Source of the DNA: Winogradskyella sp.
GTDB lineage: Bacteria > Bacteroidota > Bacteroidia > Flavobacteriales > Flavobacteriaceae
Direction of reading: 5' to 3'
Length of the DNA: 64,000 nucleotides
NCBI GenBank assembly: GCA_028383925.1
Contig: JAOEWO010000003.1
Coordinates: 62,001 to 126,000 of the forward strand
Numbering within the stretch: the first letter of the stretch is position 1; the number at the start of each line of letters is the position of its first letter. Under the pieces are notes generated by a model. The model searched no databases and had not been told where the DNA came from. It saw only the letters and a list, made by a program, of their open reading frames with translations. This document shows, piece after piece, positions 45,747 to 53,638 of the stretch. The position numbers were made by a program, and so were the translations under genes.

Positions 45747-46393
45747 TGATTATAGCAGAAGAACATATTAAAGTAAAAGGTGAAATTTTGGTATTAACCA
45801 ATCATCGTGCTATATATTGGAAACGAGAAAATGCGTTAATACTGTCAGATATTCATATTGGTAAAACAGGACATTTTAAAAAGCACGGTATCCCAATGCC
45901 AGATGCTATTCTTCAAAAAGATTTAGAACGTTTAAAAGCTTTAATAGTTCACTTTAAAGCTAAAAAATTAGTAGTTGTTGGAGATTTGTTTCATGCCGAA
46001 GCTAATAAGGATATGAGTACTTTTAAATCATGGTTAGTTCAATTTGAAAACTTAAAAATTATATTGATTAAAGGTAACCACGACCGATTGTCTAAGCAGC
46101 TTATGTCTGATTTTAATTTTCAAGTTGAAACAGAATTAGAACTTTCTCCCTTTTTATTAGTGCATGAACATTTAGAACAGCATAACGAAGAGTTTACAAT
46201 TTCAGGGCATACACATCCTGGCGTTTTAATTAAAGGAAAGGGCAGGCAAAGAATAAAATTACCGTGCTATCAGGTTACAAATAAGCAGATTATATTACCT
46301 GCTTTTAGTTTGTTTACAGGATTAAATGCTAGGTCAGAACCTAAAAATGTAGCGGCTTATGCCTTTACTGAAACCTCTATTTTTAAACTTTAG
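45746..46393 (+). CDS. pdeM: Ligase-associated DNA damage response endonuclease PdeM
   Basis: The 215-residue protein has a calcineurin-like phosphoesterase fold: SDIHIGKTGHFKKHG (Asp35, His37), VVVGDLFHAE (Asp80), KGNHDRL (Asn111, His112) and SGHTHPG (His155, His157) hold the two-metal site. It is the last gene of the four-gene repair operon and may cut DNA or remove blocking groups at ends. It starts at the last base of the helicase stop. Length and motif order match the family. No obvious terminator follows. Confidence 0.93.
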   Translation: MIIAEEHIKVKGEILVLTNHRAIYWKRENALILSDIHIGKTGHFKKHGIPMPDAILQKDLERLKALIVHFKAKKLVVVGDLFHAEANKDMSTFKSWLVQFENLKIILIKGNHDRLSKQLMSDFNFQVETELELSPFLLVHEHLEQHNEEFTISGHTHPGVLIKGKGRQRIKLPCYQVTNKQIILPAFSLFTGLNARSEPKNVAAYAFTETSIFKL

Positions 46394-46539
46394 TCTTTTT
46401 TTCGATAGAGAGAAGTATGAGCGATGATAAACGTAAGTTAAGTAAAGCGAAAACACGCAAGTTGTTATTTAATAGGGTTTTGCTCTTTATGTGAGCTGTA
46501 ATACTGTTTAGTGACAGTCAATATAGAAATCCAAATAGA

Positions 46540-47064
46540 TTAATATTTAGCTTTTAAAGTCTCAGTATGATGTTCAACATGGTAAGCAGTCCACATTATT
46601 AGTTCGCGTACAGGCATTTTTCCCATAAGCGGATGCGGTAATACAACAGTATCTAAGTTAGTGACGCTAATTTTATTGGTTTTGTATTGCAGTTTTTTAG
46701 ACTCGGTTTGTAGCCTGTTAAGAATGTATTCTTTTTCATCTATTCTCGGAACTTTCATGTTTTGAGATCTTTTAAAAGTTTTGCCTTTTACCTTATTTAG
46801 TTTTTCATGGTAACGGTTTACAATAGTATTGTAATCTCTTACAGGTCTATTAGCTTTGCCAAATTTTAATCGCAATAAAAATCTAGGCATGCTTAACGCA
46901 TTATTAAGTGGTATTATACTTTGTAGTAAATGTAAAGCTTGCTGACCTGTAGTCCATTTGCCTTCGGGACCTTTAGTCCAAGAATCGATTGGTTGTTGTG
47001 CTAACCATTTTATTAATTCAGAATGTTTATCCTCAATCAATTCGGCAATTTTATCTTTATCCAT
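46540..47064 (-). CDS. DinB-superfamily protein
   Basis: I place the start at Met 47064 (MDKDKIAELIEDKHSEL), because the 14 upstream residues look like extra hydrophobic sequence. The product of about 174 residues fits a DinB/YfiT four-helix bundle: SELIKWLAQQPIDSW, TGQQALHLLQSIIP, and the C-terminal WTAYHVEHHTETLKAKY with His residues that bind metal in the superfamily. Such proteins often are thiol-transferases or damage-linked enzymes; the reaction is unknown. The gene stands alone on the minus strand next to the repair operon, but the proximity may be chance. Confidence 0.82.
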   Translation of the reverse strand: MDKDKIAELIEDKHSELIKWLAQQPIDSWTKGPEGKWTTGQQALHLLQSIIPLNNALSMPRFLLRLKFGKANRPVRDYNTIVNRYHEKLNKVKGKTFKRSQNMKVPRIDEKEYILNRLQTESKKLQYKTNKISVTNLDTVVLPHPLMGKMPVRELIMWTAYHVEHHTETLKAKY

Positions 47065-47157
47065 AGTGTTATAAATAATAAATAAAAGATACGCTTTTAA
47101 TTGCATATTTAGCTGATAGTTTTCTGCTTTTAGTTTTTTTTAAAGGTGAAGAGAGAA

Positions 47158-47194
47158 GAGTTAAAAGTTAAGAGTTAAAAGTAAGAGTTAAAAG
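47158..47194. repeat. GAGTTAAAAG, three copies
   Basis: GAGTTAAAAG occurs at 47158-47167, 47172-47181 and 47185-47194, with 3-4 bases between copies. Non-coding. Confidence 0.8.
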
Positions 47195-47262
47195 GGAATA
47201 GTAAAGCGCAAACTTATTTAATTAAATACAACAGAAACGATTACCTTATTTTATTAAAACAG

Positions 47263-47318
47263 CTTAGGGTCTTAGGGTCTTAGGGTCTTAGGGTCTTTGG
47301 GGCTTAGGGGCTTTGGGT
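47263..47318. repeat. 8-bp tandem repeat CTTAGGGT
   Basis: Seven units of 8 bases: four exact CTTAGGGT (47263-47294), then CTTTGGGG, CTTAGGGG and CTTTGGGT, ending near CTTTGCG. It is a slippage-prone minisatellite in the gap upstream of DUF6048. The resemblance to telomere repeats is coincidental. Confidence 0.9.
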
Positions 47319-47367
47319 CTTTGCGTTGTTTTTAAAGGTAAAAGCAAAAACACAAATAAAAAAGCAA

Positions 47368-48129
47368 TTACTCTTCTTGTTTTTCTTGAACTACTATTTT
47401 ATCCTTTTTAAAGATAGGCACTAAGTACGCGATGTTAAACCCAAAACCTGCTCCAAAACGACTACTATCGTAAGTTCGGTTAAAACCCGGAATGTATAAA
47501 TTCTCATAATCATCTAGTTCTGTTTCAGATCCTAAGAATTTTAATTGCACATTTAAACCAGCAAATAAATTGGTAAACACTTCGGCTTTAAAGCCAATTT
47601 GTACTTCACCCCAAATAGCGGCTAAACCACTAAATTCTTCACTCTCATTAATAATTATTTGTTCGTCCCAGTACTGGTTGTTAACGTTGTAGAGATTGTA
47701 ATTATTTCGTGTTTGACTAAATGTACTAGCACCAACTCTAAAACCAACATAGATTAGATTTTCCATTTCTAACCAGTTTTTAAACAAGTTAATATCTATA
47801 CCTGCTTTAAAATAGCTTCCTTTTGTGGTGTTGCTTAAAACTTCGTTATTTAGTGTGCGCTCTTCATTACCAATCTCACCTGCTAAATACATTTTTTTAG
47901 TAAGACGGTAATCTCCCATCAGTTCAAAACCAGTGTAATCATCGTCTAAAAATGTTCTGGCTAGTTTACTCAAATCTGCACCAATACGTAAGCCATACTT
48001 TTGTTTATAAACTAAAGTGTCTTTTGCTTTGTCTTCTTTTTCTTGAGCTAGTGCTATTGTAGAAAACAATAACAAAATTAGAGCGCTTTTAATGTAAGAT
48101 GCGTACATGTACTGTGTTTTCGTTTTCAA
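47368..48129 (-). CDS. DUF6048 family outer-membrane-like protein
   Basis: The 253-residue protein starts with a signal segment (residues 8-29, SYIKSALILLLFSTIALAQ), then many amphipathic beta strands with aromatic ends (YGLRIGADLSKLARTFLD, YMYLAGEIG-like, NLIYVGFRVGAS, FKAEVFTNLFAGLNVQLKFLG), as in small outer-membrane beta barrels. It matches the flavobacterial DUF6048 family, which is found next to DUF6452. The start overlaps the DUF6452 gene's end by 41 bases, so coupling is likely (Met 48108 gives 20 bases). Function unknown. Confidence 0.8.
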   Translation of the reverse strand: MKTKTQYMYASYIKSALILLLFSTIALAQEKEDKAKDTLVYKQKYGLRIGADLSKLARTFLDDDYTGFELMGDYRLTKKMYLAGEIGNEERTLNNEVLSNTTKGSYFKAGIDINLFKNWLEMENLIYVGFRVGASTFSQTRNNYNLYNVNNQYWDEQIIINESEEFSGLAAIWGEVQIGFKAEVFTNLFAGLNVQLKFLGSETELDDYENLYIPGFNRTYDSSRFGAGFGFNIAYLVPIFKKDKIVVQEKQEE

Positions 48130-48640
48130 CTATTAAATCTACCACTTCTATACTTGTAATCCACCTATCACTATCACCATCAATATCTTCTTGTACTATA
48201 AGGTTAGTAAATATACTTTTATAACCACAAGCTCTAGATACATATTCAAATTGTGGTATATACTTTATCTCTATAATATCTACGTTAGAGGTTGTAGATG
48301 CGTTGGTGTCTAATCTTAAATTGGTACTTCGTTCTAATATAAACCGAGTTGTAACTTCTATATTTTCGGCATCAATTTTTAGAGGTAATGCTACCGAATT
48401 TGTGTTTTCATTAAACCTAATAGTGGCCTCAGTTTCTTCTGTTGGTGGGTTTGGTATTGGTAAATCTTCACCATAAACAGTTAAACGCGGTACGTTTTTT
48501 AAGAGATCAGTATCTGTTGCATCATAAAACTCTACGATTAAGCGAGGTGTTGTAGAAGTGCTTTCTGCACAAATATCATCGCGCTCGCAACTTAGGCAAG
48601 CCATGGTTATAAATAAAACTAAATATTTTAAGTGTTTCAT
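48089..48640 (-). CDS. DUF6452 family lipoprotein
   Basis: The 183-residue protein begins with a lipoprotein signal (MKHLKYLVLFITMACLSC, lipobox CLSC). The mature part has two or three beta strands with conserved Cys and Tyr (CAESTSTTPRLIVEFYD, EIKYIPQFEYVSRACGY) and ends VDLIVENENTVHVRILH. This is the DUF6452 family, whose role is unknown, usually paired with DUF6048. It starts 3 bases after the rlmD stop and overlaps DUF6048, so rlmD-DUF6452-DUF6048 forms one operon. Confidence 0.82.
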   Translation of the reverse strand: MKHLKYLVLFITMACLSCERDDICAESTSTTPRLIVEFYDATDTDLLKNVPRLTVYGEDLPIPNPPTEETEATIRFNENTNSVALPLKIDAENIEVTTRFILERSTNLRLDTNASTTSNVDIIEIKYIPQFEYVSRACGYKSIFTNLIVQEDIDGDSDRWITSIEVVDLIVENENTVHVRILH

Positions 48641-48643
48641 GTA

Positions 48644-50095
48644 TTATTTTTCGAATAAAACAACAGTTTCAATATGGGCAGTATGAGGAAATTGATCTAC
48701 TAAACTTATTTTTTTAATGTTATAGCCAGCTTCCATTAATTGCTCTGTGTCTCTAGCTTGTGTTGCCGGATTACAAGATACATAAACCAAACGTTCTGCA
48801 TTTAGGTTTATTATCTTTTTAAGTGTTTTTGGTGCAATTCCAGCTCTTGCAGGATCTAATATAATTGTTCTTATTTTGTCAGTATATTCAGCGTGTTCTG
48901 TTAAAAACTTTCCGACATCTGCAGCATAAAACTCTAAGCCTTCTATTTTATTACGCTTAGCGTTTTCTTTTGCATCTTTTATAGCTGCTGCAACAATATC
49001 TACACCTACAATTTTAGTATTACTAGATTTACTTGCTATAATTTGCCCAATAGTACCTGTACCACAAAACAAGTCTAAAACCACTGTATTATCAATAGCT
49101 TTTTTGTTTTCTAAGGCATAGTCTACCACTTTTGTGTAGAGTTTTTCAGCACATTTAGGATTGGTTTGAAAAAAGCTTTTCATGCTAATTTCAAAATTTA
49201 AACCTAAAAGTTCTTCAACTATTTTGTCATCACCGTAAATGAGATTTATTTTACCAGTTGTTGCAATAGTTCTGTCACCAACTTCGTCATTTATAGTATG
49301 TAATAAACCAGCAACACGCTCGCCAAATAATTCAACAAGATACTTAGAGAATTTATCTAAATCAAATTCTGGCAAGTCATAAGATGTAGTCACCAAATTA
49401 AATAAAAGCTTATTTGTTTTGTATGATTTACGAACTACAAAATACCTAAAAAAGCCTTCTTTTCTTGGTGCATGCCAAGGGGCTAAACCTGTAGCTTCAC
49501 AATAGGCTTTAATGTCTTTAACCCGGTTTTCAAATTCAGCATCAAAAAGACCAGAGTCACTATTAAGATTGTCGCCACACCACCAAGTACCACGTTTTTT
49601 AAAGCCTAGCGTAAACTCATCTACATCGGTTTTTAATTCGCGATTGTAACCAATGGCAGAAAAGCCATATTCCATTTTGTTTCTGTAGTGAAAGGTGTTG
49701 GGAGAGGTTACAAATTCATCAAATTTATCTTCTATGTCTGCAACTTTGCCAATGCGCTTAAACAGCTCTAGCGTGCTTTGCTTTTTATAAGCATGTTGCA
49801 TTTCTATAGGAAGTTGCATATAAGGTGCGCCTGGTATATCTTGGTAAGGCATTTGCACTTCATCTTCCGAAGGTTTTAAAATTTCAAAAAGTTTAGCTTC
49901 TGCATACTTTTTACTCGACTTTTTTACCTGTGCTTTAACAAGTTGCCCTGGTAATGTATTAGGTACAAAGACTACAAACTCGCCGTGTTCGTTACGAATA
50001 CGACCAATTCCCTTACCTCCAAATGCATAGTCTTCTATTAAGATTTCTATGATTTCTCCTCGTTTTACAAACTTGTTACGTTCTCTTTTTGGCAT
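48644..50095 (-). CDS. rlmD: 23S rRNA (uracil-5-)-methyltransferase RlmD/TrmA family
   Basis: The 483-residue protein has an N-terminal TRAM domain (RGEIIEILIEDYAFGGKGIGR), a Rossmann methyltransferase fold (VVLDLFCGTGTIGQIIA) with the RlmD/TrmA motif LDPARAGI, and the catalytic Cys in YVSCNPATQARD. It methylates a uracil in 23S rRNA using S-adenosylmethionine. The N-terminal Fe-S cluster cysteines of E. coli RlmD are replaced: the segment reads MPYQDIPGAPYMQL, with no Cys in residues 1-120. Which rRNA uracil it modifies cannot be read from sequence. It is the first gene of the operon with DUF6452. Confidence 0.9.
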   Translation of the reverse strand: MPKRERNKFVKRGEIIEILIEDYAFGGKGIGRIRNEHGEFVVFVPNTLPGQLVKAQVKKSSKKYAEAKLFEILKPSEDEVQMPYQDIPGAPYMQLPIEMQHAYKKQSTLELFKRIGKVADIEDKFDEFVTSPNTFHYRNKMEYGFSAIGYNRELKTDVDEFTLGFKKRGTWWCGDNLNSDSGLFDAEFENRVKDIKAYCEATGLAPWHAPRKEGFFRYFVVRKSYKTNKLLFNLVTTSYDLPEFDLDKFSKYLVELFGERVAGLLHTINDEVGDRTIATTGKINLIYGDDKIVEELLGLNFEISMKSFFQTNPKCAEKLYTKVVDYALENKKAIDNTVVLDLFCGTGTIGQIIASKSSNTKIVGVDIVAAAIKDAKENAKRNKIEGLEFYAADVGKFLTEHAEYTDKIRTIILDPARAGIAPKTLKKIINLNAERLVYVSCNPATQARDTEQLMEAGYNIKKISLVDQFPHTAHIETVVLFEK

Positions 50096-50246
50096 TTATA
50101 CAAAAATTTGAGTGCAAATATAGTTGCAATTTTAGTAATAGTTGCATTAAGGGGTAAGAGTAAAATTAAACTACCTTTAAATAATGTGGTATTAAAAATG
50201 AACCTTTCGTAACATTTAACGTCTTTTAAATAGACCACACTTATTT

Positions 50247-50801
50247 ATGCACAATAAAAATAGAGATAACGAAGATGTTTGGGTTACACGTTTGCAAAAC
50301 GGTGATAAAAAAGCATTGGTTTTTTTAGTAAAAAAATGGCATAAGTTGTTTTGCAACACCTCTTATTGGATGGTAAAAGATAAGGATGCTGCTAAAGATA
50401 TTGTACAAGAGAGTTGGCTCGTTATTATAGATAAAATAGATGGTCTTAAAAAGCCTAAACAATTTAAGTATTGGGCCTATAGAATAGTATGTAATAAGTT
50501 TACCGATTGGTTAAGACTTAAATTAAAAGAACAGCAAATACAGATTAGAGATAGTGACAACATTAGAGATGATAGTGTATGTTATTCTGAAAACGAAAAA
50601 ATAAAATCTAAGTTGCTTAACGCAGTAAACAGGTTACCAAATCACCAAAAAGAGGTTGTAAGGTTATTTTACATAGAAGCGTACAGCTTAAAAGAAATTA
50701 GTAGTTTATTAAAAATATCTTTAGGTACAACCAAATCAAGATTATTTAATGCTAGAGAAAAATTAAAAATAATAATAAAACAAACAGATTATGAAAACTA
50801 A
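50247..50801 (+). CDS. ECF-type RNA polymerase sigma factor
   Basis: The 184-residue protein has ECF sigma regions: sigma2 with NGDKKALVFLVKKWHKLFCNTSYW and DAAKDIVQESWLVIIDKIDGL, then KQFKYWAYRIVCNKFTDWLR, and sigma4 with NAVNRLPNHQKEVVRLFYIEAYSLKEISSLLKISLGTTKSRLFNAREKLK. It would recruit RNA polymerase to alternative promoters. It overlaps by 11 bases with the membrane protein at 50791, a possible anti-sigma partner. No target promoters can be read from the window. Confidence 0.93.
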   Translation: MHNKNRDNEDVWVTRLQNGDKKALVFLVKKWHKLFCNTSYWMVKDKDAAKDIVQESWLVIIDKIDGLKKPKQFKYWAYRIVCNKFTDWLRLKLKEQQIQIRDSDNIRDDSVCYSENEKIKSKLLNAVNRLPNHQKEVVRLFYIEAYSLKEISSLLKISLGTTKSRLFNAREKLKIIIKQTDYEN

Positions 50802-51177
50802 AATTGAAGACATAGATCAGCTCATTAAAGAAACACTAACAGAAGAAGAAGCTAAATTTTACGATGATTTAGATGATCAAAACATTTTTAAAATGGTGGG
50901 TGGCTTATATAAAGGAAAAAATGCTTGGATGACCATTTTAATGATTGTAATAAATGTAATTGTATTTGGGTTAGCTATTTACTGCCTTATTAAAACGTTT
51001 GATATTGAAAATACAAACCATCTTATGTTATGGCTTGCCGGTTTTTTCTTTTGTTTTATTATTATGAGTATGTTAAAGATTTTTGCTTGGATGCAAATGC
51101 ATAAAAACGCAACAAGTAGAGAAATAAAGCGATTAGAACTACAAGTATCATCGTTAGCTTCAAAATTATCTGAGTAA
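50791..51177 (+). CDS. DUF6768-like membrane protein, likely partner of the sigma factor
   Basis: The 128-residue protein has a short cytoplasmic N-terminus rich in acidic residues (EDIDQLIKETLTEEEAKFYDDLDD) and two hydrophobic helices (TILMIVINVIVFGLAIYCLI and LMLWLAGFFFCFIIMSMLK), then an amphipathic tail (MHKNATSREIKRLELQVSSLASKLSE). Its start overlaps the sigma gene, so the pair is translationally coupled. Such overlap suggests an anti-sigma or a regulator of the sigma; that role is inferred. The family (DUF6768) is conserved in flavobacteria beside sigma factors. Confidence 0.75.
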   Translation: MKTKIEDIDQLIKETLTEEEAKFYDDLDDQNIFKMVGGLYKGKNAWMTILMIVINVIVFGLAIYCLIKTFDIENTNHLMLWLAGFFFCFIIMSMLKIFAWMQMHKNATSREIKRLELQVSSLASKLSE

Positions 51178-51250
51178 GTTTTAAATCGAAAAGATTATTT
51201 AGTAATTTGCACATTCTTAGGGATGATTTCTTTCCCACGCTGAATTTTCG

Positions 51251-51268
51251 TCCCGATAGCTATTGGGA
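51251..51268. repeat. TCCCGATAGCTATTGGGA palindrome
   Basis: Near-perfect 18-base inverted repeat with one G-T pair; related to the palindrome at 39536-39551. Short TCCCGAT palindromes are common in flavobacterial intergenic DNA. It lies between DUF6768 and ornithine aminotransferase. Confidence 0.75.
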
Positions 51269-51332
51269 TTCCCGAAAGGATAAAGGTAGATAAGGAATGG
51301 ATATAGTATTCATTTATTAAATTATTTTTAAA

Positions 51333-52613
51333 ATGGCTGTTTTAGACCAATTAACATCGCAACAAGCGATAGATTTAGAAAACAAATATGGTGCACATAA
51401 CTACCATCCACTTCCTGTTGTATTAAGTAGGGGTGAGGGAGTTTTTGTTTGGGATGTAGAGGGTAAAAAGTATTACGACTTTTTATCGGCTTACTCTGCG
51501 GTTAACCAAGGACATTGTCACCCAAAAATTGTTGGTGCAATGACAGCACAGGCACAAACATTAACTTTAACATCGAGAGCATTTTATAACGATATGCTTG
51601 GTAAGTTTGAAAAATACGCAACTGAAACCTTTAACTTTGACAAGTTATTACCAATGAATACTGGTGCTGAGGCTGTTGAGACGGCTTTAAAGCTTTGTAG
51701 AAAATGGGCTTATGAGGTAAAAGGAATAGATGAAAATGAAGCAGAAATTATTGTTTGTGAAAATAATTTTCATGGAAGAACAACAACAATAATTTCATTT
51801 AGTAACGACCCTGTAGCGCGCAAAAACTTTGGACCTTATACTAAAGGATTTATAAAAATTGAATACGATAATATAAAAGCTTTAGAAGAGGCATTAGACA
51901 GTAATAAGAATGTTGCTGGTTTTTTAGTAGAGCCAATTCAAGGTGAAGCTGGTGTTTATGTGCCAAGTCCAGGATATTTAGCAGCGGCTAAAGCGTTATG
52001 CGAAAAGCATAATGTTCTATTTATTGCAGACGAGGTACAAACAGGTATTGCAAGAACCGGTCGTTTATTGGCGACTTGTGGTGATTGTAGTTGTGTAGAT
52101 AAGCATTGCTCTGGTACACCTGAGGTAAAAGCAGATATTTTAATATTAGGTAAAGCATTATCAGGTGGAGCCTATCCTGTATCAGCGGTTTTAGCAAATA
52201 ATACTATAATGAATGTTATTAAACCAGGAAATCATGGTAGTACATTTGGTGGTAACCCTGTAGCTGCTGCAATTGGTATAGCTGCGCTAGAAGTTATAAA
52301 AGAGGAAGAGTTAGCAAATAACGCCCAAGAATTAGGTGCGTTGTTTAGAGCAGAATTAGCTAAATTTATAGAAACAAGTTCTATTGTAAACGGTGTTAGA
52401 GGTAAAGGACTTTTAAACGCTATATTAATTAATGATACAGAAGATAGCGAGACCGCTTGGAATATCTGTATGCGCTTAAGAGATAATGGCTTATTAGCTA
52501 AACCAACACATGGTAACATTATTCGTTTTGCACCACCTTTAGTAATGACAAAAGAGCAATTGTTAGAGTGTGTGGCTATTGTAACACAGACATTAAAAGA
52601 ATTTGAAGTGTAA
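51333..52613 (+). CDS. rocD: Ornithine--oxo-acid aminotransferase
   Basis: The 426-residue PLP enzyme converts ornithine and 2-oxoglutarate to glutamate semialdehyde and glutamate. It has the fold-type I start [36 protein letters not shown], the ornithine-type [37 protein letters not shown] and the PLP Lys274 in [10 protein letters not shown]. Between the last two motifs is a short Cys-rich insert with Cys249, Cys252, Cys254 and Cys259 ([11 protein letters not shown]), which could bind a metal. The ATG gives the usual length. A terminator follows at 52640-52655. Confidence 0.95.
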   Translation: MAVLDQLTSQQAIDLENKYGAHNYHPLPVVLSRGEGVFVWDVEGKKYYDFLSAYSAVNQGHCHPKIVGAMTAQAQTLTLTSRAFYNDMLGKFEKYATETFNFDKLLPMNTGAEAVETALKLCRKWAYEVKGIDENEAEIIVCENNFHGRTTTIISFSNDPVARKNFGPYTKGFIKIEYDNIKALEEALDSNKNVAGFLVEPIQGEAGVYVPSPGYLAAAKALCEKHNVLFIADEVQTGIARTGRLLATCGDCSCVDKHCSGTPEVKADILILGKALSGGAYPVSAVLANNTIMNVIKPGNHGSTFGGNPVAAAIGIAALEVIKEEELANNAQELGALFRAELAKFIETSSIVNGVRGKGLLNAILINDTEDSETAWNICMRLRDNGLLAKPTHGNIIRFAPPLVMTKEQLLECVAIVTQTLKEFEV

Positions 52614-52639
52614 AAAACACAAGACTTTAAATAAAAAAA

Positions 52640-52655
52640 GCGACCTAAGGGTCGC
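52640..52655 (+). terminator. Terminator after rocD
   Basis: GCGACC (52640-52645) pairs with GGTCGC (52650-52655) across TAAG, followed by T-run 52656-52661 and preceded by an A-run 52633-52639. It also suits the convergent minus-strand gene at 52678. Confidence 0.85.
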
Positions 52656-52677
52656 TTTTTTAATGCTTTTTATAAGG

Positions 52678-53016
52678 CTATGCTTGGCCTTGAGCTTGCA
52701 TAGCATCTTGGTATTGTTTCATAAACTCGTCGTACATTTCATCCCAACCTATAGTTGCAATTACATAAACTACTCTAATTATTATTAATACATTAAGAAC
52801 TACAGCAACTATTGCAATAATACGAGCTGTATTCATAGCTTTTACGCTAGATACATCGTAGTTGTCTATATCTGCATTAGCAGTTTTTAAATTGTTTTGA
52901 GCTATAAAGTAAGCAATCGCTGAGGGTATTATACCAGCACCAAGTACGCAACAGCACAGCATTCCAAAAATAGATAATACATAGACAATAGCAGGGTTGA
53001 GTTTTTGTTGTTCCAT
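52678..53016 (-). CDS. CCC-motif membrane protein
   Basis: The 112-residue protein has the LCCC motif in YVLSIFGMLCCCVLGAG and two hydrophobic stretches (YVLSIFGMLCCCVLGAGIIPSAIAYFIA and IAIVAVVLNVLIIIRVVYVIATI), typical of the CCC-motif/DUF4190-type membrane family in Bacteroidota. The C-terminal tail is acidic and Gln-rich. Function unknown; the role of the Cys triplet is not established. It follows the DUF2752 gene by 8 bases and is cotranscribed with it. Confidence 0.8.
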   Translation of the reverse strand: MEQQKLNPAIVYVLSIFGMLCCCVLGAGIIPSAIAYFIAQNNLKTANADIDNYDVSSVKAMNTARIIAIVAVVLNVLIIIRVVYVIATIGWDEMYDEFMKQYQDAMQAQGQA

Positions 53017-53024
53017 AGAAAATT

Positions 53025-53324
53025 TTATTTAAGATAAAGTTTAAGTAAAAAATTACTGATAATTATTATCACGTTTACTATGGCCAATATAGTAATTATT
53101 TTAGTTCCGTATTTATAGTGTTTAAAACTGTTTACAAGTATAAAACCAAACATTGCAATAAGCGTGTATATTGCAGGATACATTATAAAAGCTTCTGTTA
53201 ATTGGCCTTTGGTTAATAGTGCAACAGATCGCTGTATACCACAACCCATACATTCAAACCCTAATATTTTTTTATTAAGGCAGGGCAACATATAATCTTC
53301 AAGTTCTTTTGTGAATAGCAACAT
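53025..53324 (-). CDS. DUF2752 family membrane protein
   Basis: The 99-residue protein carries the DUF2752 signature C-x-G-CG-x-QRS (FECMGCGIQRSVALLTKGQ) and two hydrophobic helices (AFIMYPAIYTLIAMFGFILV and IITILAIVNVIIIISNFLLK). A second Met at about 53291 could be the true start. It is an integral membrane protein of unknown job, often next to the CCC-motif protein as here. Confidence 0.85.
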   Translation of the reverse strand: MLLFTKELEDYMLPCLNKKILGFECMGCGIQRSVALLTKGQLTEAFIMYPAIYTLIAMFGFILVNSFKHYKYGTKIITILAIVNVIIIISNFLLKLYLK

Positions 53325-53387
53325 ACCAACAAAATTAAGGATTTACTAAATATATTTAGAATCTTAAGTATAAATTATTGTAAACCG

Positions 53388-53395
53388 TATTTTTG
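53388..53395 (+). promoter_or_regulatory. -7 promoter element TATTTTTG for the small membrane protein and smr
   Basis: Exact TAnnTTTG match 25 bases before the ATG at 53420. A TTG at standard -33 distance is not clear. Confidence 0.45.
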
Positions 53396-53419
53396 CAGTC
53401 TAAATTTATTGAGAAAACT

Positions 53420-53638
53420 ATGAATATATCAAGATTTATAAATTTAATATGCATGCTTTCTGGCGGGTTAGTGGCAATTTATGCTCAGGCACAAGAACAA
53501 CAAAATTTATACTTATTAATGGGTGGTGTTGTTTTGTTAATGTTTGGTATTTATAGAACATCTCGAAATATTCCTAGTAAATACGATAACCAAGAAAATA
53601 AAAACGAAACTTTTGTAGTAGCTGAAGATGAAGATTAA
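53420..53638 (+). CDS. Small membrane protein upstream of smr
   Basis: Starting at Met 53420 (MNISRFINLICMLSG), the 72-residue protein has two hydrophobic helices (NLICMLSGGLVAIYA and LYLLMGGVVLLMFGIYRTS) and an acidic C-terminal tail (NQENKNETFVVAEDED). The -7 element TATTTTTG lies just before it; the TTG at 53393 falls inside that element, so a start there is less likely. It overlaps the smr gene by 11 bases and is cotranscribed. Function unknown. Confidence 0.75.
   Translation: MNISRFINLICMLSGGLVAIYAQAQEQQNLYLLMGGVVLLMFGIYRTSRNIPSKYDNQENKNETFVVAEDED

Noticed and set aside
46417-46494. Small basic ORF (25 codons) after pdeM
   Set aside because: Very short, no recognisable motif or promoter, and likely by chance.
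47263-47318. Telomere-like TTAGGG repeat
   Set aside because: The unit is 8 bases, internal in a circular-type bacterial locus and degenerates quickly; it is an ordinary minisatellite.
47158-47318. CRISPR array
   Set aside because: No 25-40 base repeats with equal spacers and no cas genes.
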